Below, piece after piece: positions 6,415-12,966 of a stretch of 13,075 bases of DNA. The notes under the pieces were generated by a model. That model did no database searches. It was not told the DNA's origin and saw only the letters and a list, made by a program, of their open reading frames with translations. The stretch spans positions 1-13,075 of the forward strand of contig CAYGJN010000080.1 of the NCBI GenBank assembly GCA_964350135.1. The letters run 5' to 3'. The DNA is from CAYGJN01 sp964350135 (GTDB taxonomy: Bacteria; Bdellovibrionota; Bacteriovoracia; Bacteriovoracales; Bacteriovoracaceae). Both the position numbers and the translations under genes were made by a program. Within the stretch, counting starts at the first letter, position 1; each line of letters begins with the position of its first letter.

Positions 6415-7245
6415 CTATTCAAGTACTGAGCCGGCATCTTCTTCACTATTGCTATTAGTTCCAAGAAAAAACTTAACACTTCTGCTTGAGGCATCTATAA
6501 CAGGAGAAAAACCAGGTCTTCTTTCTATAACAGTAAGTCCCATCCGAGCTGTACCATCTAAGATAAAAAGTGGTCCCGCTATTTTTCTAAACAATTTTTT
6601 AAGAACTCCATCTTTATTTTTAAGTGCAGCCTTCTGATACTCACCATACCCCTTTGGGCTTATTATTTGAGGATTTACTATTTTAAGCTTTATTTCCTCA
6701 AGCTTGCTTTTAGCTGATACTAACTTTTTATAGGTACTCTTCTTCTTATCAAACATTTCCTGAATCTTTTTATTATGTTCTTTAATTTCTGCTTTAGCCT
6801 TTGCTTCATTGGCCTCAGAAAGTCTGGCAGAGACCTCTTTTCCTGACTCATCAAAAAGTGTTAAACCATTTTCAAGTTTACTTTCAATTTCAATAACTGC
6901 CCTTCTGGTTGGTATGATTTTTCTATTAATTTTTTCATCTGAAGCTAGTACATTATAAGCAGCAGGATTTTCATTTTTTAATATCAACATTGCTTCGTTA
7001 TGAGATGCTCGCTGGAGATCAGAAGATACTTCTGAAAAAACCTTGCTGCCGTCTCTTGGTTTTGCCAAGACCAGACCCGCTGAAACCTCTAAAGCGGATA
7101 TCCCCATTCCTAAGCTAAGTGTTTCTTTTCTTTCAGTTCCATTCCCTTCAACTTTTGGAAAGGCTCCTTCAAAGACATCTTGAGAAAATAAGTTAAAACT
7201 TAAAAACCCCCAGAAAAGAATAAATGCAATATTAATATTTTTCAT
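6415..7245 (-). CDS. Exported coiled-coil protein of the AFP/GFxPVI paralogue family, second gene of the operon
   Basis: A 276-residue protein, the longest of the three paralogues. The signal peptide spans about 1-21 (hydrophobic core IAFILFWGFLSFNLF). Then DVFEGAFPKVE (23-33) matches the N-terminal motif of its neighbours. A Gly/Ser-rich hydrophobic segment follows (44-60, LGMGISALEVSAGLVLA). The insert of about 120 residues that makes it longer is Lys/Glu-rich and probably a coiled coil (about 115-192, with KAKAEIKEHNKKIQEMFDKKK and KLVSAKSKLEEIKLK). The C-terminal motif at 229-250 has DGTAR, T238, ER, and PGFSPVI. It has no Cys and no catalytic signature. AAGG lies about 10 nt before the ATG, a somewhat long spacing. 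The gaps to both neighbours are under 20 bp. The extra coiled coil suggests oligomerisation or spanning a distance, which is inference. Confidence 0.7.
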   Translation of the reverse strand: MKNINIAFILFWGFLSFNLFSQDVFEGAFPKVEGNGTERKETLSLGMGISALEVSAGLVLAKPRDGSKVFSEVSSDLQRASHNEAMLILKNENPAAYNVLASDEKINRKIIPTRRAVIEIESKLENGLTLFDESGKEVSARLSEANEAKAKAEIKEHNKKIQEMFDKKKSTYKKLVSAKSKLEEIKLKIVNPQIISPKGYGEYQKAALKNKDGVLKKLFRKIAGPLFILDGTARMGLTVIERRPGFSPVIDASSRSVKFFLGTNSNSEEDAGSVLE

Positions 7246-7262
7246 ATCTATCTTACCTTAAA

Positions 7263-7691
7263 TTATCTCAAAACTTCTGAAGTATAGTTTTTGTATCCAG
7301 AATCAAGAGCATTATTTGCTTTTGATAAACTTCTTAGTGAAACATCTATTACTGGAGAAAATCCAGCATCTCTTTCACCATAAGTTAAAAGCACTCTCGA
7401 CATACCATCTACGGCCATTAAGCCAGCTCCAGCTTTTAACAAAGGGTTTTTCTTTAATTTTACCTTGGTCGATTTTTCAGTATCAGAAGAAACAATAAGG
7501 TTCGCCGCAATCAATGCCTCAGTGAATCCTGTCCCCATTTGTGCAGCACCACCCAAAGCATTCATAACCGCACCGGCAGGCGATCTTTCATACTCAGATC
7601 GTGGAAATGCCTCATTAAAAATATCACTTGAAAATGAGCTTGAACTCCAGGCCCCAATTAAAAGAAAAAATACAATATTAAATGTTTTCAT
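7263..7691 (-). CDS. Exported protein of the AFP/GFxPVI paralogue family, first gene of the operon
   Basis: A 142-residue protein and the minimal member of the trio. The signal peptide (MKTFNIVFFLLIGAWSSSSFS) is followed at once by DIFNEAFPRSE (23-33). A Gly/Ala-rich, weakly amphipathic stretch follows (40-65, with NALGGAAQMGTGFTEALIAA), then a short basic linker (KVKLKKNPLLK). The C-terminal motif at 94-115 has DGMSR, T103, ER, and AGFSPVI. A short polar tail ends the protein. The frame extends upstream to an ATG at 7721, but the ATG at 7691 has CAGGGAG (7699-7705) at 7 nt and opens directly into the signal peptide. The sigma-54 promoter at 7728-7744 gives a leader of about 27 nt for this start. 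It has no Cys and no known domain that I recognise. Confidence 0.72.
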   Translation of the reverse strand: MKTFNIVFFLLIGAWSSSSFSSDIFNEAFPRSEYERSPAGAVMNALGGAAQMGTGFTEALIAANLIVSSDTEKSTKVKLKKNPLLKAGAGLMAVDGMSRVLLTYGERDAGFSPVIDVSLRSLSKANNALDSGYKNYTSEVLR

Positions 7692-7727
7692 AAATAAACT
7701 CCCTGTAATCACTAATGCCATATATAA

Positions 7728-7744
7728 AGCAATGCTTGTGCCAA
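7728..7744 (-). promoter_or_regulatory. Sigma-54 (-24/-12) promoter of the three-gene exported-protein operon
   Basis: Read leftward the sequence is TTGGCAC, AAGCA, TTGCT. The family consensus is YTGGCACG-N4-TTGCW. Every consensus base matches except the G after CAC, and the invariant GG (7741-7742) and GC (7729-7730) are separated by exactly 10 bases. Transcription would start near 7717, about 27 nt before the ATG at 7691, with the ribosome-binding site in between. The operon should therefore need RpoN plus an ATP-dependent enhancer-binding protein, not encoded in this window. Confidence 0.85.
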
Positions 7745-7810
7745 TTTCTGCTTAATAAAAGCTTGTGTATTTAAGGGTTTAGCCTAGGGTTAGTGTAAAT
7801 ATTTCAATAT

Positions 7811-7827
7811 TGTCCATTTATTAGACA
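7811..7827. promoter_or_regulatory. Possible enhancer (upstream activator) site
   Basis: An inverted repeat, TGTC-N9-GACA, centred at about 7819, roughly 100 bp upstream of the start site predicted from the sigma-54 promoter. That is the distance typical of enhancer-binding protein sites. A wider inverted pair, GTAAATA (7795-7801) and TATTTAC (7840-7846), encloses it. The half-sites are short and could be chance in AT-rich DNA. Confidence 0.25.
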
Positions 7828-7841
7828 GTCAGCAAAAATTA

Positions 7842-7870
7842 TTTACTCCAACTTTGGCTATCTTTATATA
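7842..7870 (+). promoter_or_regulatory. Possible sigma-70-type promoter of the 408-residue exported protein
   Basis: TTTACT (7842-7847), a 17-bp spacer, and TATATA (7865-7870). The leader would be only about 10 nt and just contain the AAAGAG ribosome-binding site. A 6-bp inverted repeat, GGCTAT/ATAGCC (7856-7861 and 7870-7875), overlaps the -10 and could be an operator. Such hexamers are common in AT-rich DNA. Confidence 0.3.
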
Positions 7871-7887
7871 TAGCCGATAAAGAGCCT

Positions 7888-9114
7888 ATGAGACCGAGTT
7901 TTATTGTCATTATTTTATTTAGTTTTTTAAGTGCAAATACTTTTGCTGAAAAAATCAGTTTTCCTACTCGTTGTAAGCAAGGAATGAACACTATTCTCAA
8001 TGGGCTTATTGGCCTTAAAAATAAAACAGTAGAAAGTAGTCAAAACTTTAAGACCCAGGTTAAAGAAGAAGGTATTAAAAGAGTTTTCACTAAAAAACGA
8101 CCAGAAGAAGAGCTTTCTCAAAGCTATAAAGCCTACTTCTATGACGTTATTGATCCAATGGCCCCCAATACTTCAAGCAAGCTAAAAAAATCTTGGTATA
8201 AATTCAAAAAAATAACTTCATTCAAAAAGGGTGACAAAAGAATCACACCTAAGCCTTTTTCAGGGACATTTGATGCCATTGAAAGATCAATATTCAGAAA
8301 AAGAACCTTAGTTACGCCAATTAAGTTCACGGCCAGCATGGGTATTGGCCTAGTCGCTTTTACAATGCTTGATTCAGTTCTCACTGAGAAAATAGATGAG
8401 AACATATTTAATAATGCCGCCGAGTATGCTCTTAGTCATGATTATAATTTTCGCTTTATTAAAGCAAAGCTAGATCAAAAAGAAATCACTGAGGATGAGG
8501 CACTGAAGCTCGTAAAAAAAGGGCTTAAAGACTATAAACAATACTTTGATTTAATAAGAAGCGCTTATAATAATACTGACCCTGATTTTTCTAAAAAAAT
8601 TGTTCTTAGTTTTAGAGAGCAAATTAATCAAGGATTTGAGCATCTTCTTTTTACAGATCTTATCTATTTTCAATCTCAAGAGTTTGGAAAAAACTCTAGT
8701 TTCCAAGGTGCTGATAGAAAATTTGACAAGATTAGTGATGAAGAGTTTGTAGAATTATTTGATCTTAATCATTTAAAGATTTTTTATCACGCATCCCTAG
8801 TAAGCTGGTTTGATGAAGATTATGATGTGGAAGAACTCAAAGAGAATGATCCGCAGTCATTTGAAATCTATACAGACTTCATCAATGATCCTTACACACA
8901 AAAAGTTATTAGCTTTCAAAAAAATAATCCTGACAAGATTGAAAAAGAGATGATCGGTAATATCCTTGCTGAGGATATAGAGTGGAAAGTACGATTCGCA
9001 CAACTAAAGGCACTTGGTGTACAAATGATTGGTGGTCATAATGAAGATGGATCTCCTATCATCCTTACCTTAGAAGACTTTAGGGCTTCACGTGCTGAAA
9101 AGTATGGTTATTGA
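7888..9114 (+). CDS. Large exported protein of unknown function, divergent from the paralogue operon
   Basis: A 408-residue protein. The signal peptide (MRPSFIVIILFSFLSANTFA) has predicted cleavage before EK. A basic N-terminal region follows (21-140, very Lys-rich). A single hydrophobic segment lies at about 144-165 (PIKFTASMGIGLVAFTMLDSVL), followed by a mainly alpha-helical acidic region to the C-terminus (NAAEYALSHDYNFRF, TEDEALKLVKKGLKDY, SDEEFVELFDL, DVEELKEND). I do not recognise a family or catalytic motif. The hydrophobic segment could be a membrane anchor; its GxGLxAFxxLD pattern vaguely resembles the segment before DGxxR in the neighbouring paralogues, but the rest of that motif is absent. 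The start is ATG 7888 with AAAGAG just upstream. It shares a 196-bp divergent control region with the operon at 5877-7691, which hints at a linked role. Confidence 0.65.
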   Translation: MRPSFIVIILFSFLSANTFAEKISFPTRCKQGMNTILNGLIGLKNKTVESSQNFKTQVKEEGIKRVFTKKRPEEELSQSYKAYFYDVIDPMAPNTSSKLKKSWYKFKKITSFKKGDKRITPKPFSGTFDAIERSIFRKRTLVTPIKFTASMGIGLVAFTMLDSVLTEKIDENIFNNAAEYALSHDYNFRFIKAKLDQKEITEDEALKLVKKGLKDYKQYFDLIRSAYNNTDPDFSKKIVLSFREQINQGFEHLLFTDLIYFQSQEFGKNSSFQGADRKFDKISDEEFVELFDLNHLKIFYHASLVSWFDEDYDVEELKENDPQSFEIYTDFINDPYTQKVISFQKNNPDKIEKEMIGNILAEDIEWKVRFAQLKALGVQMIGGHNEDGSPIILTLEDFRASRAEKYGY

Positions 9115-9274
9115 TAAATCTCAATAAAATCCGTATTCTTGCTTGTCACAAAAAAATAAAAAATTGTTTATAAACTTAACTCATCGAGAGATTAATTTTC
9201 CTAATGAAGTTTTAACAGAAGTTAATATGATAAAACTCCGTAAAGATCTTCGAGATAAAACCAAAGGAGTTAAA

Positions 9275-9859
9275 ATGAAATTTAATCTTGTTGAGTATGA
9301 TGATGCTACTACAGAAGTAAAAACAATTTATGACGAGTTCAAAAGAGACCTTAAGGTAAACAGGGTTCCTAATTGGATGAAGGCACTAGGCAATCACACA
9401 CCAGCCCTTAAGGGAGTTTGGGAGAAAACAAGATACAGTTTTGTTCAAAGCACTCTTCCAACTACATTAAAAGAAATTATTCTTTTTGTTGTGTCTGTTA
9501 GAAATGGTGCCGAGTACTCTAGTGTCTCTCATGCTTATGGAGCTCTTCAGTCTGACAAAAATCTTGACTATGATGTTCTTCTTAATATCCTAGACAATCC
9601 TGAAAAGACTAAGCTTCCAGAAAATTTCAAAAGCGCTATAGCTTTTGCTTGGAAAATGGGAAAAGGTCCTGAAAAAATCAGTGATAAAGATTACAAAAAA
9701 TTAGAGAAATCTGGTTTTAAAGAAAATGAAATTAGAGAAATACTTTCATTAATTGATTTAGCTTTTATGTATAATGTAATTACTGTAAGCCATCAAGTAC
9801 CTATGGATGAGCATTATAGTGATATTCGTTTTAAAGATTTCAAAAAAGCTGCAGCTTAA
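9275..9859 (+). CDS. Carboxymuconolactone decarboxylase/AhpD-fold protein lacking the redox cysteines
   Basis: A 194-residue all-helical protein of the CMD/AhpD superfamily (peroxidase-related subgroup by layout). It has an N-terminal DDATTEVKTIYDEF, then VPNWMKALGNHTPALKGVWE, then the core helix LKEIILFVVSVRNGAEYSSVSHAYGAL (67-91). Active members carry C-x-x-C-x-x-x-H in that helix. Here the positions are Ala79, Ser82 and His86, so both thiols are gone while the Glu-Tyr and His remain. Thiol peroxidase activity is therefore unlikely; another reaction or a structural role is possible. The frame opens at a TTG at 9143, but AAAGGAG (9263-9269) 5 nt before the ATG at 9275, where homology begins, sets the start. 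It lies 160 bp after the 408-residue gene and ends in a hairpin terminator. Confidence 0.82.
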   Translation: MKFNLVEYDDATTEVKTIYDEFKRDLKVNRVPNWMKALGNHTPALKGVWEKTRYSFVQSTLPTTLKEIILFVVSVRNGAEYSSVSHAYGALQSDKNLDYDVLLNILDNPEKTKLPENFKSAIAFAWKMGKGPEKISDKDYKKLEKSGFKENEIREILSLIDLAFMYNVITVSHQVPMDEHYSDIRFKDFKKAAA

Positions 9860-9869
9860 GATTTTAAAG

Positions 9870-9897
9870 AGGCCCTCTTCATCTATGAAAAGGGCCT
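9870..9897. terminator. Hairpin terminator between convergent genes
   Basis: AGGCCCT (9870-9876) pairs with AGGGCCT (9891-9897). An inner TTCAT/ATGAA pair (9878-9882, 9885-9889) extends the stem. It begins 11 bp after the CMD-type stop. Read rightward the stem is followed by TCTC rather than a T-run; read leftward it is followed by CTTTAAAA. It probably serves both convergent genes, though it is not a classic intrinsic terminator. Confidence 0.6.
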
Positions 9898-9949
9898 TCT
9901 CAAGCCTAAAAGGTATTAATTTAAGAAGCGTCAGCATGCCGGTAGACTT

Positions 9950-11368
9950 TTAATCCCAATAGATTTGTATTTCATCTAGTAACTCTTGAATACTTTCTTT
10001 TTCTTCCTTATTATCTGTACTCATAAGTTGATGATGCAAATTATAATATACTCTGTCTTCAAGAACTTCTAAAAGTTTAACTTTTTCTTTAGGCTCTAGC
10101 GTGTTGGCCCAAGCAGTTTCCCATACCTTTTTTTCTATTAAATGAACGCCTGTGAAGAGCAATCGTTGAAAGTCTGCCTCAAGAACAGTTGGATTTGCAG
10201 CTCGGACCTCTCTAATGGCTTTAATAAACTTGTCCTTATTAGTATTAAGTAAAGTTAAATAATCACTTGTATAGAGCTCTGGTCTAATATAATCTTCGCA
10301 ATTATAAGCTTCATGAATATCTCTATTATTCATAATCTCAATGATTTCTAAAATTTCACCTACATAATCCTGGGCCAAGTTTTTTTTATATAACTCGTCC
10401 CATTGAGTGTCTTGATTATTACCAAGTAGATCCCCAAGATGGTCATTGAAAAAAGTACAGAAACTATGATGAAAATTATGACCAAAATTACTATAGTCTT
10501 TTAAGCTGAGTGAATCATGAGTTAACATTGAGCCCATTTGTGCAATATGGATATCACCTTGACCAATATCTCTAATAATTACACTAGAGGAGCCATGGGT
10601 AATACGATTAATTTTATGACTATTTTTAACCTTCCAAGTTTTGCCATTTTCTATTCTTTTCTCAGGATCTGGAAATTTATCAATATCATGAGCCGAAATC
10701 TGATATAAATAAGTATCTGCTTCAATCTCTTCTAACTTAACGTTAATAGTCTGACACCGGGTCTTCATAAATGGTATATGGATATCAAGGCACAACTTTA
10801 ATCTGGTTGGCTGATCTCCTACAGGAATAAGGTCATGACTCTCCTCTCCTGGTTTGTAATAAGTCATTGAAACACTATTGCCCTCATTATCAACTTCATA
10901 CTTATAAATATCAAAACTACTAAATGGAACTTTAACATCCTTAAAAAAACTATTTCCCAAATGAAGAGCAATCTCTTGGATACTTATTGTTTTTCTTTCA
11001 GGAATATTAATATGATTTCGATTAAAGGTTGTTAAATTTATAGATGATCCATCAAGACTTGTTTCATCTGCTTTATCTCCTAGGTTCATTCCACAAGAGT
11101 CAATATTTCCACTATAAAACCAACCTCCATAATTATTTATATAAGTTTTCTTACCTACTTCAGTGGACTCTAATCTTGGTTTTTTTCTTAAGAGAGCGCT
11201 TGTGAGAACTTTTTCGATATCTTCTACCGAGTCAGCATGGACCTGAGTTGATCGATTTATTGCTTTCTGATTAAAACTATTCATGGAGCTATAAATTTTT
11301 TCAGCGTCAGAAGCAATATCAGAGTACGCAATAATAGGAATTAAAAATAATAATCCAGCTCTATACAT
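9950..11368 (-). CDS. Secreted protein of unknown function
   Basis: A 472-residue protein. The short signal peptide (MYRAGLLFLIPIIAYS) has probable cleavage near residue 16. The mature part begins with a helical stretch. A beta-rich middle follows (about 70-290), with GGWFYSGNIDSCGMNLG, LKLCLDIHIPF and a TRCQTINVKLEEIEADTY segment. The last third is helical, with QDYVGEILEIIEIMNNRD, DKFIKAIREVRAANP and a Glu/Lys-rich C-terminus ending IQIYWD. Several Cys (near 92, 193, 205, 303 and 360) could form disulphides in the periplasm. I recognise no family. The start is supported by GAGG (11374-11377) 5 nt before the ATG. It is a single gene: convergent with the CMD-type gene, divergent from the photolyase, with a structured 122-bp region between it and the photolyase. 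Confidence 0.7.
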   Translation of the reverse strand: MYRAGLLFLIPIIAYSDIASDAEKIYSSMNSFNQKAINRSTQVHADSVEDIEKVLTSALLRKKPRLESTEVGKKTYINNYGGWFYSGNIDSCGMNLGDKADETSLDGSSINLTTFNRNHINIPERKTISIQEIALHLGNSFFKDVKVPFSSFDIYKYEVDNEGNSVSMTYYKPGEESHDLIPVGDQPTRLKLCLDIHIPFMKTRCQTINVKLEEIEADTYLYQISAHDIDKFPDPEKRIENGKTWKVKNSHKINRITHGSSSVIIRDIGQGDIHIAQMGSMLTHDSLSLKDYSNFGHNFHHSFCTFFNDHLGDLLGNNQDTQWDELYKKNLAQDYVGEILEIIEIMNNRDIHEAYNCEDYIRPELYTSDYLTLLNTNKDKFIKAIREVRAANPTVLEADFQRLLFTGVHLIEKKVWETAWANTLEPKEKVKLLEVLEDRVYYNLHHQLMSTDNKEEKESIQELLDEIQIYWD

Positions 11369-11384
11369 AAATACCTCAACCCTC

Positions 11385-11431
11385 AGCTACTTATCGGTTG
11401 AAAGTAGATGAATTCAACTACCTGAGTAGCT
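11385..11431. promoter_or_regulatory. Nested and competing inverted repeats in the divergent intergenic region
   Basis: AGCTAC (11385-11390) pairs with GTAGCT (11426-11431). Nested inside, GTTGAA (11397-11402) pairs with TTCAAC (11413-11418). A mutually exclusive pair, CTACTT (11387-11392) and AAGTAG (11402-11407), overlaps both. The words CTAC and GTAG alternate four times. This could be an operator cluster or a switchable leader for either flanking gene. Which gene it serves cannot be told. Confidence 0.35.
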
Positions 11432-11490
11432 TGATCAAGATTAGATAAGTCTTGGACATTATTATCTTTTTCCTAAAACTACCGTATAGT

Positions 11491-12966
11491 ATGTCTATGA
11501 AATATGGCATTCATTGGTTTAGAAGAGATTTAAGAGTCGCAGGGAATTTGGCCCTCCAAAAACAATTCAAATCCTTTGACGGAAACGTATTGGGTTTTTT
11601 TTGTTTCGATAAAAAATTTCTTTCAAGACCTGATTTTTCTATTAATAGATTTCAGTTTTTTTTAGAAACCCTTATTGCTTTAAAAAAAGAGCTTCGCCTC
11701 ATTGGCTCTGACTTGCTTGTTTTAGATGTTGGTCCAGAACAGGCCTTTAAGATGCTATTTAAAGATTTAAAAAATCATAAAATCTCACTTCCTCATCAAA
11801 TTTCTTTTTCAAGAGACTATGAGCCTTTTGCAACTAAAAGAGATCATATACTTACTGATTTTTTTCAAAAAAATGATATAAATGTTTTGTCTGAAAGAGA
11901 TCATCTATTAATCGAGCCTCATGAGCTTTCAAAAGATACAGGTGATGGCTATCAAGTCTACTCTCCTTTTTCGAGGAAATGGTTAGAGATTTACCAGCAA
12001 GACGAGATACAAAAAAGAGTAAATCTTCACAAGAAGGGATTTACCTATTTAAGAAAACTTGAAAAAGGTGATGTCTCAAAAGTTTTTAACATGACCTGGA
12101 AAGACCTTTTAAGCAATAAGTTAAACTATCCAGACCATCTTGCAATTTATGCTAATGAAAATCGTAAACTTGTTGATGTTAAAATACCTGAAGCTGGCTC
12201 ATTGGCTGGTTTTAGACAATTGCAAAACTTTAAAAAGAAAATTGATTCCTATAAAGAAACAAGAGATTTCCCAAATACTAAAGGAACCTCTAGGCTCTCG
12301 ACTTTTCTAAAAAATGGATCTTTAACAACTTCACAAATCATGAGTTATTTGGACCTTAAGGCTTATAAAAAAAAAGAAGATGGATCTAACACTTATTTAA
12401 GTGAGCTTATATGGAGAGAGTTCTATTATCATATTTTGGCAAGACACCCTCGAGTTGAAAAAGAATCCTTTCTAGTAAAATATAAAAATATTAAATGGGA
12501 AAACGATAAGAAAAAGTTTAAGGCCTGGAAGACTGGAGCAACAGGCTTTCCTATTGTAGATGCTGGTATGAGAGAGCTCAATACAACAGGCTGGATGCAT
12601 AACCGTGTTAGAATGATCGTCGCCTCTTTTCTCACAAAAGATCTTCTTATTGATTGGAGATGGGGAGAAAAATACTTTATGGAAAAACTTTTAGATGGAG
12701 ATCTTGCTCCCAATAATGGAGGTTGGCAATGGGCAGCAAGTACAGGCTGTGATCCTCAACCATATTTCAGAATTTTTAATCCATGGCTTCAAAGTAAAAG
12801 GTTTGATCCTGAGGGGCTTTATATAAAAAAATTTATTCCTGAGCTCAATACACTTAAAGCAAAAGAGCTTCATAACCCAATAATTGGACATCACAAATAC
12901 CCAGAACCTATTGTGGATCATAGCGTACAACGAGAAATGGCTTTAGTTCTTTATAAAAACCCTTAG
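11491..12966 (+). CDS. phrB: Class I deoxyribodipyrimidine (CPD) photolyase
   Basis: A 491-residue FAD-dependent enzyme that repairs cyclobutane pyrimidine dimers with blue light. The N-terminal alpha/beta antenna domain opens with HWFRRDLRVAGNLAL. The C-terminal helical FAD domain has TKGTSRLSTFL, ELIWREFYYHIL, TGFPIVDAGMREL, GWMHNRVRMIVASFL, DWRWGEKYF and NNGGWQWAASTG, and ends with YPEPIVDH. The electron-transfer triad is W336, W389 and W412; the spacings of 53 and 23 equal those of E. coli W306/W359/W382. The Asn equivalent to N378, next to FAD N5, is present (N408). The frame extends to a TTG at 11452, but homology begins at the ATG pair 11491/11497. Neither has a Shine-Dalgarno. TATAGT ends just before 11491 and could be a -10 giving a nearly leaderless mRNA. 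Length is close to E. coli PhrB (472). Confidence 0.95.
   Translation: MSMKYGIHWFRRDLRVAGNLALQKQFKSFDGNVLGFFCFDKKFLSRPDFSINRFQFFLETLIALKKELRLIGSDLLVLDVGPEQAFKMLFKDLKNHKISLPHQISFSRDYEPFATKRDHILTDFFQKNDINVLSERDHLLIEPHELSKDTGDGYQVYSPFSRKWLEIYQQDEIQKRVNLHKKGFTYLRKLEKGDVSKVFNMTWKDLLSNKLNYPDHLAIYANENRKLVDVKIPEAGSLAGFRQLQNFKKKIDSYKETRDFPNTKGTSRLSTFLKNGSLTTSQIMSYLDLKAYKKKEDGSNTYLSELIWREFYYHILARHPRVEKESFLVKYKNIKWENDKKKFKAWKTGATGFPIVDAGMRELNTTGWMHNRVRMIVASFLTKDLLIDWRWGEKYFMEKLLDGDLAPNNGGWQWAASTGCDPQPYFRIFNPWLQSKRFDPEGLYIKKFIPELNTLKAKELHNPIIGHHKYPEPIVDHSVQREMALVLYKNP

Noticed and set aside
7465..7755. Rightward frame of about 96 codons crossing the first paralogue and its promoter
   Set aside because: Covers the antisense of a supported gene and the sigma-54 promoter; no ribosome-binding site and no plausible product.
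7855..7876. GG...GC pair around the GGCTAT/ATAGCC repeat as a second sigma-54 promoter
   Set aside because: The spacing between GG and GC is 14 rather than 10 and the flanking consensus is absent.
9143..9274. N-terminal extension of the CMD-type protein from a TTG
   Set aside because: AAAGGAG sits correctly before the internal ATG at 9275, and family similarity starts there; the extension has no ribosome-binding site.
12429..12930. Leftward frames opposite the end of the photolyase gene
   Set aside because: Antisense to the most conserved part of the photolyase; constraint from that gene explains the open frames.
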